5,517 bases of DNA from Chlamydia trachomatis (GTDB taxonomy: Bacteria > Chlamydiota > Chlamydiia > Chlamydiales > 2-12-FULL-49-11): positions 1-5,517 of the forward strand of contig CAMCSI010000094.1 of NCBI GenBank assembly GCA_945877885.1, in the 5' to 3' direction. Below, piece after piece: positions 1 through 5,517 of the stretch (within the stretch, counting starts at the first letter, position 1; every line of letters starts with the position of its first letter). Below the pieces are notes generated by a model that was not told the origin of the DNA, did not search any database, and worked only from the letters and a program-made list of their open reading frames with translations. Both the position numbers and the translations under genes were made by a program.

Positions 1-449
1 ATAGATAGAAATATACTACTTGTGGCCACAGATATTCCGATTGCTTTGCCTCGTTCTTTTGGAGAGAATTTCGAAATAATAATAGCGCTTACTGAAGGGG
101 CTATTAAGGCTGCCGATAGTCCCTGAAAAGCTCTAGATACCATAAGCCAGAGCGCATTATAGGCAAATCCACCAAGGGCCGAGGAGGCGCCAAAAAGGAG
201 CAATCCTATCATGAATATTTTTCTTTTACCAAAAATATCCCCAAGTTTTCCCCCTAAAATGACAAAAGAGGCATTACACAAAAAATAAATATTTACAATC
301 CACTGAAGATTAAGATCAGAAATGGCAAGTTGCGCCTGAATGGTGGGGAGCGTAACTGGTAAAATCGTAGAATCAAGAAAAATCATCGAAAATCCACAAA
401 TCATTGCAGATAGTACCAACCATTTATCTTTTGAGAACCTAAAGGGCAT
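1..449 (-). CDS. MFS drug/solute exporter, DHA2 (EmrB/QacA-like) type, N-terminal part only
   Basis: Reading the minus strand from the ATG at 449-447 gives 149 uninterrupted residues before the window edge, so the C-terminal portion is missing. Visible family motifs are LDSTILPVTLPTI at residues 25-37 (the D1-type LDxTIVxVALP signature of 14-TM exporters), motif A GGKLGDIFGKRK at 66-77 in the TM2-TM3 loop, and motif B around SRAFQGLSAALIAPS at 105-119 with Arg106 and Gly110. Hydrophobic stretches near 12-31, 50-66, 79-97, 100-124 and from 137 fit TM1 to the start of TM5. The start is supported by AAGG five bases upstream (complement of 458-455). Such proteins are inner-membrane proton-driven antiporters, usually exporting drugs or other small molecules; the substrate cannot be read from this part. 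It is transcribed divergently from the oppA-like gene. Family call is firm; the exact subfamily is less so. Confidence 0.9.
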   Translation of the reverse strand, partial: MPFRFSKDKWLVLSAMICGFSMIFLDSTILPVTLPTIQAQLAISDLNLQWIVNIYFLCNASFVILGGKLGDIFGKRKIFMIGLLLFGASSALGGFAYNALWLMVSRAFQGLSAALIAPSVSAIIISKFSPKERGKAIGISVATSSIFLS

Positions 450-511
450 GATCACCTTGTATTATTATTTTAATGTATATCAAATTCCCCTCTCATTTGC
501 TACCAATATTC

Positions 512-540
512 TTTACTTTTTTTAATTATTTCACTATAAT
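512..540 (+). promoter_or_regulatory. sigma70-type promoter of the oppA-like gene
   Basis: A perfect TATAAT at 535-540 lies 17 bp downstream of TTTACT (512-517; four of six matches to TTGACA). Transcription would begin near 547, giving a leader of about 25 nt before the ATG at 572. The leader has no good Shine-Dalgarno (only purine-rich AGAAAAG), so translation initiation may be modest. The -35 sits inside a 9-mer, TTCTTTACT, that recurs upstream of the next gene. Predicted from sequence only. Confidence 0.6.
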
Positions 541-571
541 ATTTCTTTTTATCTAATGGTATAGAAAAGCA

Positions 572-2221
572 ATGAAAAAAACCGCGCTTTCTTCCTTTTT
601 CGCTCTCTACCTACTCTTTGTTCTCACCAGTTGTGAGAAGCAAGAGGTGGAGAAAAAAAAATTTGTCAACGGAATCCATTTAAACGTTCTTCAAGATGTG
701 ATTACTTTGGATCCTAGAAAAGGAGCAGACTATATTTCTGGATCTATTCAATACCTTCTTTTTGAGGGTTTGATGAGAATGACCCCTGATTCAGTCTCAT
801 CCCCAGCTATTGCCGATAAAATTGATGTATCTGAAGATGGTTTAACCTATACATTTCACTTAAGAAATTCGAAATGGTCAAACGGCCTTCCCATCACTGC
901 GTATGATTTTTCCCAAACATGGCTCGATATGCTTAACCCAAATTTCCCCGCTCCAAATGTACATCTACTTTATCCTATAAAAAATGCAGAGAAAGCAAAA
1001 CGGGGGGTTGTCTCTCAAAATGAGGTGGGAATAAAGGTATTAAATTACAACACTATAGAAGTAACCCTTGAAACACCTACCCCCTATTTTAAGGAGTTAA
1101 TCACTTTTTGCGTCTTTTACCCTGTTTGTCAACACACCGCTTTAGAAAATGAAGGCTGGGCCTTGGAAAACGAAGGCGGTTTTGTGGGTAATGGACCCTA
1201 TAGACTTGCAAAAAGACGGCCCGGAAGAGAAATTATTCTAGAAAAAAACCCCTTTTACTGGGATGCAAAGTCTGTGGAGTTAGAACAAATTTCTATCTCC
1301 ATTGTAGATAATGAATCCACCGCACTTCACCTATACAATAATAATGAGCTCGATCTGATAGGCCTTCCTTTTAGGGGTATCCCTTCAGACTCCATCCCAG
1401 ATCTTCTTGATAAAGGGCTTATTGAAACAACCGATGTTCCAGCAAGTACCATATGCTGCTTTAACATGGATAAATACCCCTTTAACAATAAAAACATTAG
1501 AAAGGCATTTGCTTATTCTATTGATCGAAAAAGTTTAGTCGATAATATTACCCAAATTGGAGAGACCCCAGGGGTCGATCTTCTTCCTGAATCGTTACTT
1601 TCTAATCAACCAGAACCATTTTTTAAAGATGGCGATGTAGAAAGTGCTCAAAAATTTCTTGCTTTGGGCCTAAAAGAACTTAAGATCACTATTGATGATC
1701 TACCAAAACTTACCCTCCTTCATTCAACTACAGGAAATTCACCAAAAATAGCTCAAGCTCTTCAAGATCAGTGGAGAAGGGCTCTTGGAATAACTGTATT
1801 ACTAAGTAGTGAGGAATATAAGGTTTACCTTGATAAACTAGGGACCAAAGATTTTGACATCAGTCAATGTGTTTGGATTGCTCAATATCCTGATCCTATG
1901 AACATTTTAGATAGATTTCGGATCAAAACCAATACAAAAAACATCCCAGGCTACAGTAATGAAGAATACAGTAATATTTTGGAATCATCCATGTATTATC
2001 TAAATAAAGAAGAGCGTTTCGAATTGCTTAAAAAGGCGTTGTTAATTCTTAATGACGATGTACCACTTACAGCCCTATATCATTGGAAAAATCCTTATAT
2101 GAAAAAAAAACATGTAGATGGATTAGTGGTTGATAAATGGGGATTTAGTTACTTAACAGGTATTAAAGTTAATGAAAAAAAAGTACCAGAAAACAGACCA
2201 GTACTTGCATCAGTAAATTGA
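572..2221 (+). CDS. OppA-like oligopeptide ABC transporter substrate-binding lipoprotein (SBP family 5)
   Basis: A 549-residue extracytoplasmic solute-binding protein. Residues 1-20 form a lipoprotein signal peptide (K2, K3, hydrophobic core, lipobox LTSC) with Cys21 as the lipidated residue, so it should be membrane-anchored and face the periplasm. Family-5 landmarks occur in order: TLDPRKG at 45-51, LLFEGL at 62-67, LTYTFHLR at 91-98, KWSNGLPITAYDF at 101-113, GNGPYRL at 206-212, EKNPFYWD at 224-231, NIRKAFAYSIDRKSLV at 308-323, QYPDPMNIL at 438-446. Length is normal for OppA/DppA. The family captures peptides (some members bind murein peptides, haem or nickel) and delivers them to an OppBC-DF permease. 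No permease or ATPase gene is adjacent, as in genomes with several scattered OppA copies, including Chlamydiota. Oddity: Gln438 sits where OppA and DppA have the Asp that binds the ligand amino terminus. It ends with tandem stops TGA TAG. The lipoprotein and family calls are strong; the ligand is unknown. Confidence 0.93.
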   Translation: MKKTALSSFFALYLLFVLTSCEKQEVEKKKFVNGIHLNVLQDVITLDPRKGADYISGSIQYLLFEGLMRMTPDSVSSPAIADKIDVSEDGLTYTFHLRNSKWSNGLPITAYDFSQTWLDMLNPNFPAPNVHLLYPIKNAEKAKRGVVSQNEVGIKVLNYNTIEVTLETPTPYFKELITFCVFYPVCQHTALENEGWALENEGGFVGNGPYRLAKRRPGREIILEKNPFYWDAKSVELEQISISIVDNESTALHLYNNNELDLIGLPFRGIPSDSIPDLLDKGLIETTDVPASTICCFNMDKYPFNNKNIRKAFAYSIDRKSLVDNITQIGETPGVDLLPESLLSNQPEPFFKDGDVESAQKFLALGLKELKITIDDLPKLTLLHSTTGNSPKIAQALQDQWRRALGITVLLSSEEYKVYLDKLGTKDFDISQCVWIAQYPDPMNILDRFRIKTNTKNIPGYSNEEYSNILESSMYYLNKEERFELLKKALLILNDDVPLTALYHWKNPYMKKKHVDGLVVDKWGFSYLTGIKVNEKKVPENRPVLASVN

Positions 2222-2233
2222 TAGAAAAAAATC

Positions 2234-2251
2234 GTAAAGAACTTTCTTTAC
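2234..2251. repeat. 18-bp inverted repeat between oppA-like gene and the next gene
   Basis: GTAAAGAA (2234-2241) and TTCTTTAC (2244-2251) are perfect inverted copies separated by CT. As RNA, a 7-bp stem with a 4-nt loop could form 12 bases after the oppA-like stop. On the plus strand there is an A-run before it but no T-run after it, so it is a poor rightward terminator; the T-run would follow only on the minus strand, where no gene ends. The right arm overlaps a -35-like TTTACT, so an operator role is equally possible. The repeat itself is certain, its role is not. Confidence 0.45.
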
Positions 2252-2253
2252 TA

Positions 2254-2281
2254 TATACAAATAATTTCTTATCTATATACT
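2254..2281 (+). promoter_or_regulatory. possible promoter of the 708-residue gene
   Basis: TATACT at 2276-2281 (five of six matches to the -10 consensus) lies 16 bp after TATACA at 2254-2259 (four of six matches to -35). An alternative -35 is TTTACT at 2247-2252, but then the best 17-bp-spaced -10 is only TATCTA. The region is AT-rich, which makes chance matches likely. A start near 2288 would leave a leader of roughly 45 nt. Confidence 0.35.
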
Positions 2282-2324
2282 AGTCATATGAATACTACTA
2301 TTTTGATTTTTTTCCCCTTGTTTT

Positions 2325-2330
2325 GGAGGG
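2325..2330 (+). promoter_or_regulatory. Shine-Dalgarno that fixes the TTG start of the next gene
   Basis: GGAGGG at 2325-2330 is followed by four bases and then TTG at 2335, which is ideal ribosome-binding spacing. The open frame can be extended to another TTG at 2323, but that codon overlaps the Shine-Dalgarno itself and has only a pyrimidine-rich stretch upstream, so 2335 is the better start. Confidence 0.75.
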
Positions 2331-2334
2331 TTCC

Positions 2335-4461
2335 TTGAATATATATTTTCCTACTGCAGATCATTCTTTATTACATGAGCTTATAAAAATTCTACCCTTT
2401 TACCCCCTTCCTGCCTCAAAAAAAAGTGTGTATGAAAACTACTTTCATGGAATTGAGACAGCAATAGTCGATATTTTATCGGAAGAAAGCTTAAAACTTG
2501 CAGCTGCTGTTTGCAATCTCAGAGATAGACGCGCTTTGAGCAATTTTTATCTATCAATTGCAGAAGATTGCCCAATAATAAAGCCTGTTTTTCACGCTGA
2601 AGAGGGGAAAATCACTCTATCTATTACATCCCTTACAAAAGCTTTGCATAGTAGAGAGGTGGGAAGATTTATTTGTGACTATTTTTCAAAGTGGTTATTG
2701 CCAGGAAAAAATCTCACCCTCACCCATGTGCATTCTGAAATCATTCAATTTGACTTACACAAAGGCAAAGGATTTTTTTTTCATGAATTATTCATTCATA
2801 TTGAAAATAAAAAGCAGCTATTAACCATTCAATCTAATCTTCAAACATTAATTGAAGAATTAAAAATAAATATTTTAGCGGTTGCACATGCAAGAGGAGT
2901 GCTCTCAGTTGGCAATTTAACTGAAGAGCAGAAAAAAATGATTGTTTCTGAAAATATTTCCGAATTACTCGATATTCCATCTAAAGGATATAATCATAAT
3001 CTTTACGAACAAATGCAACATTTTCTTATTAAAGCTTCCTCCGATGAAAAAATCAGCAGGATAAAAGAGAGCCTATCCCCATTACTTGACCTAAAACCTC
3101 AAATTTTTGAAAGGGATTTGTTTAATGAAATTCAGCGCTTTATCCTCCCTTCGATGAACGATTTTGCCGTACATAGAAATCTCACCTATGTAGCAAGAAT
3201 TATTTCATATTCTTATCTACTAAGAAAACGCGCTGCCCATGCCTTTGTCTCAAATCCATCGGAAAGATTTGCCGTGACAAAGATTTTAAGAACTCATCTT
3301 TCCATAGATGGGAAAAAAAGGCCAGTAATTGGTCTACTTGTAGCTATAAATTACACCTCAGAAAGTGAATTCTTTGACAAAAGACATTTACTTGCCGCTG
3401 CAAATTCCTTAATTCCAAAAGCAGTTCTTATCCAAAGCTCCCTCATCCATAATAAACGTGAAGATACAGGTACAAGAATTATTTACTTAGAGATTGAAAA
3501 ACAAGACGAGACTTTTACCGGAGATGAAATCAAACTGCTACAAACCTCCCTTACAGAAAAAGTATTAGATAGAGTGGAAAGTGTCATAAACTCCCTCTTC
3601 ATGCCAAGAAATGACGAAGAAATTTTACGAAACATCATCACTTTAGGAGCTCAGCTAAAATTTCCAACCGACCTTCCTCAAGTAATGATCAATTATAGAG
3701 CTCAAGAGAAATCAAATTTAATTTTTACAGTTCTGCTTGTAAGGATCTGGCATCCTGACCTTGTCCCTATTCCAAAAAAATTCAAACGTAATAAGCAGGA
3801 AATTTACATCAAGGAAAGGGAAGAAAAGACCGTAGGTCATGTAAGAAAAAGCATTCCTAAAAAGGGGTATATCTTAGATATCTGCTGCCCTAAAGATGAA
3901 TATCTACGTGCTGACTTTTCTTTAGATCTAACTCGGGCAAGACGTGATGTTTTTGCTTTTATCACCGATATAGTTGGTGAGGTGCGCGATTTTAACGGCG
4001 GGATGATTTCCAAACAAAATGAAGCCCTAGTGGATCTAAAAAGAGCGCTGCTGCAAAACAATTTTTCAGATGATTTTCTTGTGGAAAACTTTTTCTACTC
4101 ATTTATCCCAAGATTTATGCAATGTATCATCCCAACCCCTGCTCTTAAACACTCCTTCCTCTTAATGGTAGAGGCATTAGAGCATGACTTTAATGACACT
4201 ATCTACTTTATAAAAACCATCACCTGGGAAAGGTACTTTATCATTACTGTTTCTACCATAAATCAATCTTTTAAAGAATTTATAGAAGATAAGGTGTCAA
4301 GCGTTGATTTTGACTCCTCAAGCCTTGCCATATCCTACACAAATACCCACGAAATCCCGGTCCTTTCATATATCCTTAACTTTTCAGAGCAAAATCAATC
4401 TGAGCGTTTGCTCAAAACTCTTGTATCTGGGATTAAAGAGTGGAAAGAAAGTTTATCATAA
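2335..4461 (+). CDS. large conserved-looking cytosolic protein of unknown function
   Basis: I do not recognise this 708-residue protein. It starts at TTG 2335 (see the ribosome-binding site just upstream) and ends at TAA. There is no signal peptide and no convincing membrane segment, and composition is mixed alpha/beta, so it should be cytosolic. Numbering from that start, a stretch near 330-420 alternates hydrophobic strands and helices (strand RPVIGLLVAINY near 329-340, strand RIIYLEIEK near 381-389, then a helix TEKVLDRVESVINSLF near 407-422), loosely like an ACT/ferredoxin-type fold. The segment near 509-572 is the most motif-like: LDICCPKDE, then LTRARRDVF, then GEVRDFNGGMISKQNE at about 548-563, with Arg, Asp, Asn-Gly-Gly that could form a functional site. 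No nucleotide-binding P-loop, protease or transposase motif is visible. It follows the oppA-like gene with a gap of 113 bp and is followed by 45 bp of AT-rich DNA before the next promoter. It could be a lineage-restricted chlamydial hypothetical protein; that is a guess. Confidence 0.85.
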   Translation: MNIYFPTADHSLLHELIKILPFYPLPASKKSVYENYFHGIETAIVDILSEESLKLAAAVCNLRDRRALSNFYLSIAEDCPIIKPVFHAEEGKITLSITSLTKALHSREVGRFICDYFSKWLLPGKNLTLTHVHSEIIQFDLHKGKGFFFHELFIHIENKKQLLTIQSNLQTLIEELKINILAVAHARGVLSVGNLTEEQKKMIVSENISELLDIPSKGYNHNLYEQMQHFLIKASSDEKISRIKESLSPLLDLKPQIFERDLFNEIQRFILPSMNDFAVHRNLTYVARIISYSYLLRKRAAHAFVSNPSERFAVTKILRTHLSIDGKKRPVIGLLVAINYTSESEFFDKRHLLAAANSLIPKAVLIQSSLIHNKREDTGTRIIYLEIEKQDETFTGDEIKLLQTSLTEKVLDRVESVINSLFMPRNDEEILRNIITLGAQLKFPTDLPQVMINYRAQEKSNLIFTVLLVRIWHPDLVPIPKKFKRNKQEIYIKEREEKTVGHVRKSIPKKGYILDICCPKDEYLRADFSLDLTRARRDVFAFITDIVGEVRDFNGGMISKQNEALVDLKRALLQNNFSDDFLVENFFYSFIPRFMQCIIPTPALKHSFLLMVEALEHDFNDTIYFIKTITWERYFIITVSTINQSFKEFIEDKVSSVDFDSSSLAISYTNTHEIPVLSYILNFSEQNQSERLLKTLVSGIKEWKESLS

Positions 4462-4506
4462 TTAATTTTATCAAAATAAATTATACATTTTATTGCGATT
4501 AACCTT

Positions 4507-4536
4507 TTGACTTTATTGTCATAATTAAGTTATATT
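4507..4536 (+). promoter_or_regulatory. sigma70-type promoter of barrel-protein copy 1
   Basis: TTGACT at 4507-4512 (five of six) and TATATT at 4531-4536 (five of six) are separated by 18 bp. Transcription would begin near 4543, almost exactly where near-identity with the second copy begins. This is the best -35/-10 pair in the window and differs in both boxes from the copy 2 promoter. Confidence 0.65.
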
Positions 4537-4541
4537 ATTCA

Positions 4542-4759
4542 ATCCTAACTAAGGAGGGAATATGAATAACAAATTAGTAACATTTATTGCGATGTCAGCA
4601 AGTATTTTTGCCGCACCTGTAACAGCAAAAATTGAAGAAAACTCAATAGCTTTTACCGAAAAGCGAAATGAACTTGCACTCAAAGGAGATCTAACCCAAA
4701 GACAAAAGAATATTCTAAATGAAAATGTAGGACATTTTACTTTTACAATTGCGCCGACC
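4542..4759 (+). repeat. tandem repeat unit, copy 1 (leader plus codons 1-66)
   Basis: This segment aligns without gaps to 5300-5517 at an offset of 758 bp. Hand counts give 67/69 identical bases for 4543-4611, about 21/37 for 4612-4648, and 108/111 for 4649-4759, the last 69 bases being identical. The repeat probably continues beyond the window on the copy 2 side, because copy 2 is still identical where the window ends. Confidence 0.9.
4543..4561 (+). promoter_or_regulatory. short leader with near-consensus Shine-Dalgarno, shared by both copies
   Basis: The leader TCCTAACTAAGGAGGGAAT carries AAGGAGGG at 4551-4558, three bases before the ATG, a near-perfect anti-16S match suggesting strong translation. 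TCCT at 4543-4546 can pair with AGGA at 4552-4555 across a 5-nt loop, a weak hairpin that would touch the Shine-Dalgarno. The second copy has the same leader at 5301-5319 with a single base change, just before its ATG. Confidence 0.6.
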
Positions 4760-5209
4760 TCAACTATGGATGATTTCGGAATGACTTTACCTGTCTTTTT
4801 AGTAGGTTTTCAATCAGCAATCTATCCAAGTGCCTCTTTTGATTCAGCATCTATAGAATTTGGTGGTGGTGCAATTTCCAAAAAAAATGGTGATCATTCA
4901 AAATCTATATGGTATCACCCTAAGTTAATGGGGGTTAAATATTTAGATCCTTACGCTGAATCAAGATATTACGCAAGTTATGGAGTATCTTTGTTGACCA
5001 TTTATACATCAACGCCTAAAGATGACCAAGAGCATGAATACGGAGGTACCTATTTAGCTCCATCTATAGCAGCAGGTGTAGAACTTGGTTCTCCAAGTAA
5101 GGCTGTTAGCAAAATTCAACTATCTATTGATCAACCACTGATTGCTATTTATGAAAATGACGCTAATTTAGCTCCTATTCTTATGCTATCCTACTCTGTT
5201 GGATTTTAA
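4562..5209 (+). CDS. secreted small outer-membrane beta-barrel-like protein, copy 1
   Basis: A 215-residue protein with an N-terminal export signal: Lys4, hydrophobic core 5-16, and possible signal-peptidase I cleavage after Ala17 (IFA) or Ala22 (VTA). No lipobox Cys is present. The mature part has up to eight segments of alternating or aromatic-rich beta character, near 57-65, 76-88, 93-105, 114-127, 135-149, 161-175, 182-197 and 204-215. It ends in LSYSVGF; a C-terminal Phe on a final strand is the classic outer-membrane barrel assembly signal. A mature size of about 195 residues suits an eight-strand barrel. The segment before the barrel, ALKGDLTQRQKNILNEN (39-55), is charged and probably helical. 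I recognise no named family. It has its own promoter and a terminator, and is followed by a tandem paralogue. Barrel topology is inferred; a secreted beta-rich periplasmic protein is the alternative. Gene call is strong, function open. Confidence 0.85.
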   Translation: MNNKLVTFIAMSASIFAAPVTAKIEENSIAFTEKRNELALKGDLTQRQKNILNENVGHFTFTIAPTSTMDDFGMTLPVFLVGFQSAIYPSASFDSASIEFGGGAISKKNGDHSKSIWYHPKLMGVKYLDPYAESRYYASYGVSLLTIYTSTPKDDQEHEYGGTYLAPSIAAGVELGSPSKAVSKIQLSIDQPLIAIYENDANLAPILMLSYSVGF

Positions 5210-5222
5210 AGGTTTTGATACT

Positions 5223-5251
5223 AAAGAGATTTCTCTAGGGAAATCTCTTTT
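5223..5251 (+). terminator. intrinsic terminator-like hairpin after copy 1
   Basis: AAAGAGATTTC (5223-5233) pairs perfectly with GAAATCTCTTT (5240-5250) around a 6-nt loop TCTAGG, starting 13 bases after the stop codon. The stem is 11 bp and AT-rich, and the T-run is short (TTTT at 5248-5251, partly inside the stem), so termination may be incomplete. It separates copy 1 from the promoter of copy 2. Confidence 0.7.
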
Positions 5252-5264
5252 ATCCCTCAGATTT

Positions 5265-5294
5265 TACACATTATTTTTATAATTAAACTATGCT
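5265..5294 (+). promoter_or_regulatory. predicted promoter of barrel-protein copy 2
   Basis: Aligned without gaps to the copy 1 promoter, the boxes become TACACA (5265-5270, four of six) and TATGCT (5289-5294, four of six) with the same 18-bp spacer. The match to consensus is poorer than in copy 1, so lower basal transcription is expected. A perfect TATAAT at 5278-5283 is an alternative -10 but has no matching -35 at normal spacing. Confidence 0.45.
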
Positions 5295-5299
5295 TTTAC

Positions 5300-5517
5300 A
5301 TCCTAACTAAGGAGGGAAAATGAATAACAAATTAGTAACATTTCTTGCGATGTCAGCAAGTATTTTTGCAGAAACTGCCTCAGAAAATATTATCGATGAT
5401 TTAACAGCTTTTACCGAAAACCGAAACGAACTTGCACTCAAAGGAGAGCTAACCCAAAGACAAAAGAATATTCTAAATGAAAATGTAGGACATTTTACTT
5501 TTACAATTGCGCCGACC
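5300..5517 (+). repeat. tandem repeat unit, copy 2 (leader plus codons 1-66)
   Basis: Direct repeat of 4542-4759. The promoter stretch just upstream (5265-5299) matches copy 1 at only about 23/35 positions, so near-identity begins at the predicted transcript start rather than at the promoter. The right boundary lies outside the window. Confidence 0.9.
5320..5517 (+). CDS. secreted small outer-membrane barrel-like protein, copy 2, cut by window edge
   Basis: ATG at 5320 follows AAGGAGGG (5309-5316) and opens 66 codons to the end of the window without a stop. By hand alignment 52 of 66 residues match copy 1 with no gaps. Residues 1-17 differ only at position 9 (Leu for Ile). Residues 18-29 are almost wholly different (ETASENIIDDLT here), and residues 30-66 differ only at 34 (Asn for Lys) and 43 (Glu for Asp). 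The export signal is kept, with likely cleavage after Ala17 or Ala20. Twelve of the 14 differences fall in the cleavage region and first mature residues. This is a tandem duplicate, intact as far as seen; whether its barrel part is also conserved cannot be judged here. Confidence 0.85.
   Translation, partial: MNNKLVTFLAMSASIFAETASENIIDDLTAFTENRNELALKGELTQRQKNILNENVGHFTFTIAPT

Noticed and set aside
450..510. Possible minus-strand promoter for the MFS gene (TTGGTA at 506-501, TATACA at 479-474 or TAAAAT at 472-467)
   Set aside because: No pair has acceptable spacing: 21 bp for the first combination, and no -35 for the second. The gene must have a promoter here, but I cannot place it.
340..525. 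61-codon plus-strand open frame
   Set aside because: Its first 110 bases lie antisense to the MFS gene, which has clear family motifs, and the rest covers the divergent promoter region. It has no Shine-Dalgarno support or recognisable protein character.
3837..4061. 74-codon minus-strand open frame
   Set aside because: It lies wholly antisense within the 708-residue gene and shows no domain or ribosome-binding site of note.
4462..4490. AT-only imperfect inverted repeat after the 708-residue gene as a terminator
   Set aside because: The arms pair only with a bulge, contain no G or C, and lack a clear loop and T-run; such matches are common in AT-rich DNA.
1..5517. CRISPR array, tRNA/rRNA, insertion sequence, toxin-antitoxin or phage-defence module
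   Set aside because: No short regularly spaced repeats, no tRNA-like cloverleaf, no transposase motifs or terminal inverted repeats, and no small gene pair were found on reading through.

Overview
The window is AT-rich, bacterial and densely coded. Three features suggest an intracellular Chlamydiota-like bacterium: a stand-alone chlamydial-type OppA lipoprotein, a large cytosolic protein of unrecognised family, and tandem copies of a small Gram-negative outer-membrane barrel. This assignment is an inference from protein character, with moderate to low confidence; no rRNA or marker gene is present.

Layout. Positions 1-449 (minus strand) hold the N-terminal 149 residues of a 14-TM-type (DHA2/EmrB-QacA-like) major facilitator exporter that runs off the left edge. 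A divergent intergenic region of about 120 bp follows, with a good sigma70-type promoter facing right. It leads into 572-2221, an OppA/family-5 peptide-binding lipoprotein with no permease or ATPase gene beside it. A gap of about 110 bp contains an 18-bp inverted repeat and a possible promoter. Then comes 2335-4461, a 708-residue cytosolic protein I do not recognise; it most likely starts at a TTG just after a strong Shine-Dalgarno. From 4507 to the right edge lie two tandem units, each made of promoter, leader and gene. The first encodes a complete 215-residue secreted protein with outer-membrane barrel character (4562-5209), closed by a hairpin terminator. The second (5320 onward) is a paralogue cut by the window edge after 66 codons.

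How they work together. Apart from the two paralogues, nothing argues for a shared pathway. Each rightward gene seems to have its own promoter, so this looks like adjacent single-gene units rather than an operon. OppA (nutrient or cell-wall peptide capture) and the barrel proteins would both act in the envelope, and the MFS protein in the inner membrane.

Most interesting points: (1) the mosaic identity between the tandem copies, with near-identical leader plus signal peptide and near-identical residues 30-66 flanking an equally long but diverged block around the signal-peptide cleavage region; (2) replacement by Gln of the Asp that anchors the peptide amino terminus in classical OppA/DppA; (3) the corrected start and unknown nature of the 708-residue protein. 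I see no clear novel defence or mobile system, no CRISPR, no RNA gene and no insertion sequence.
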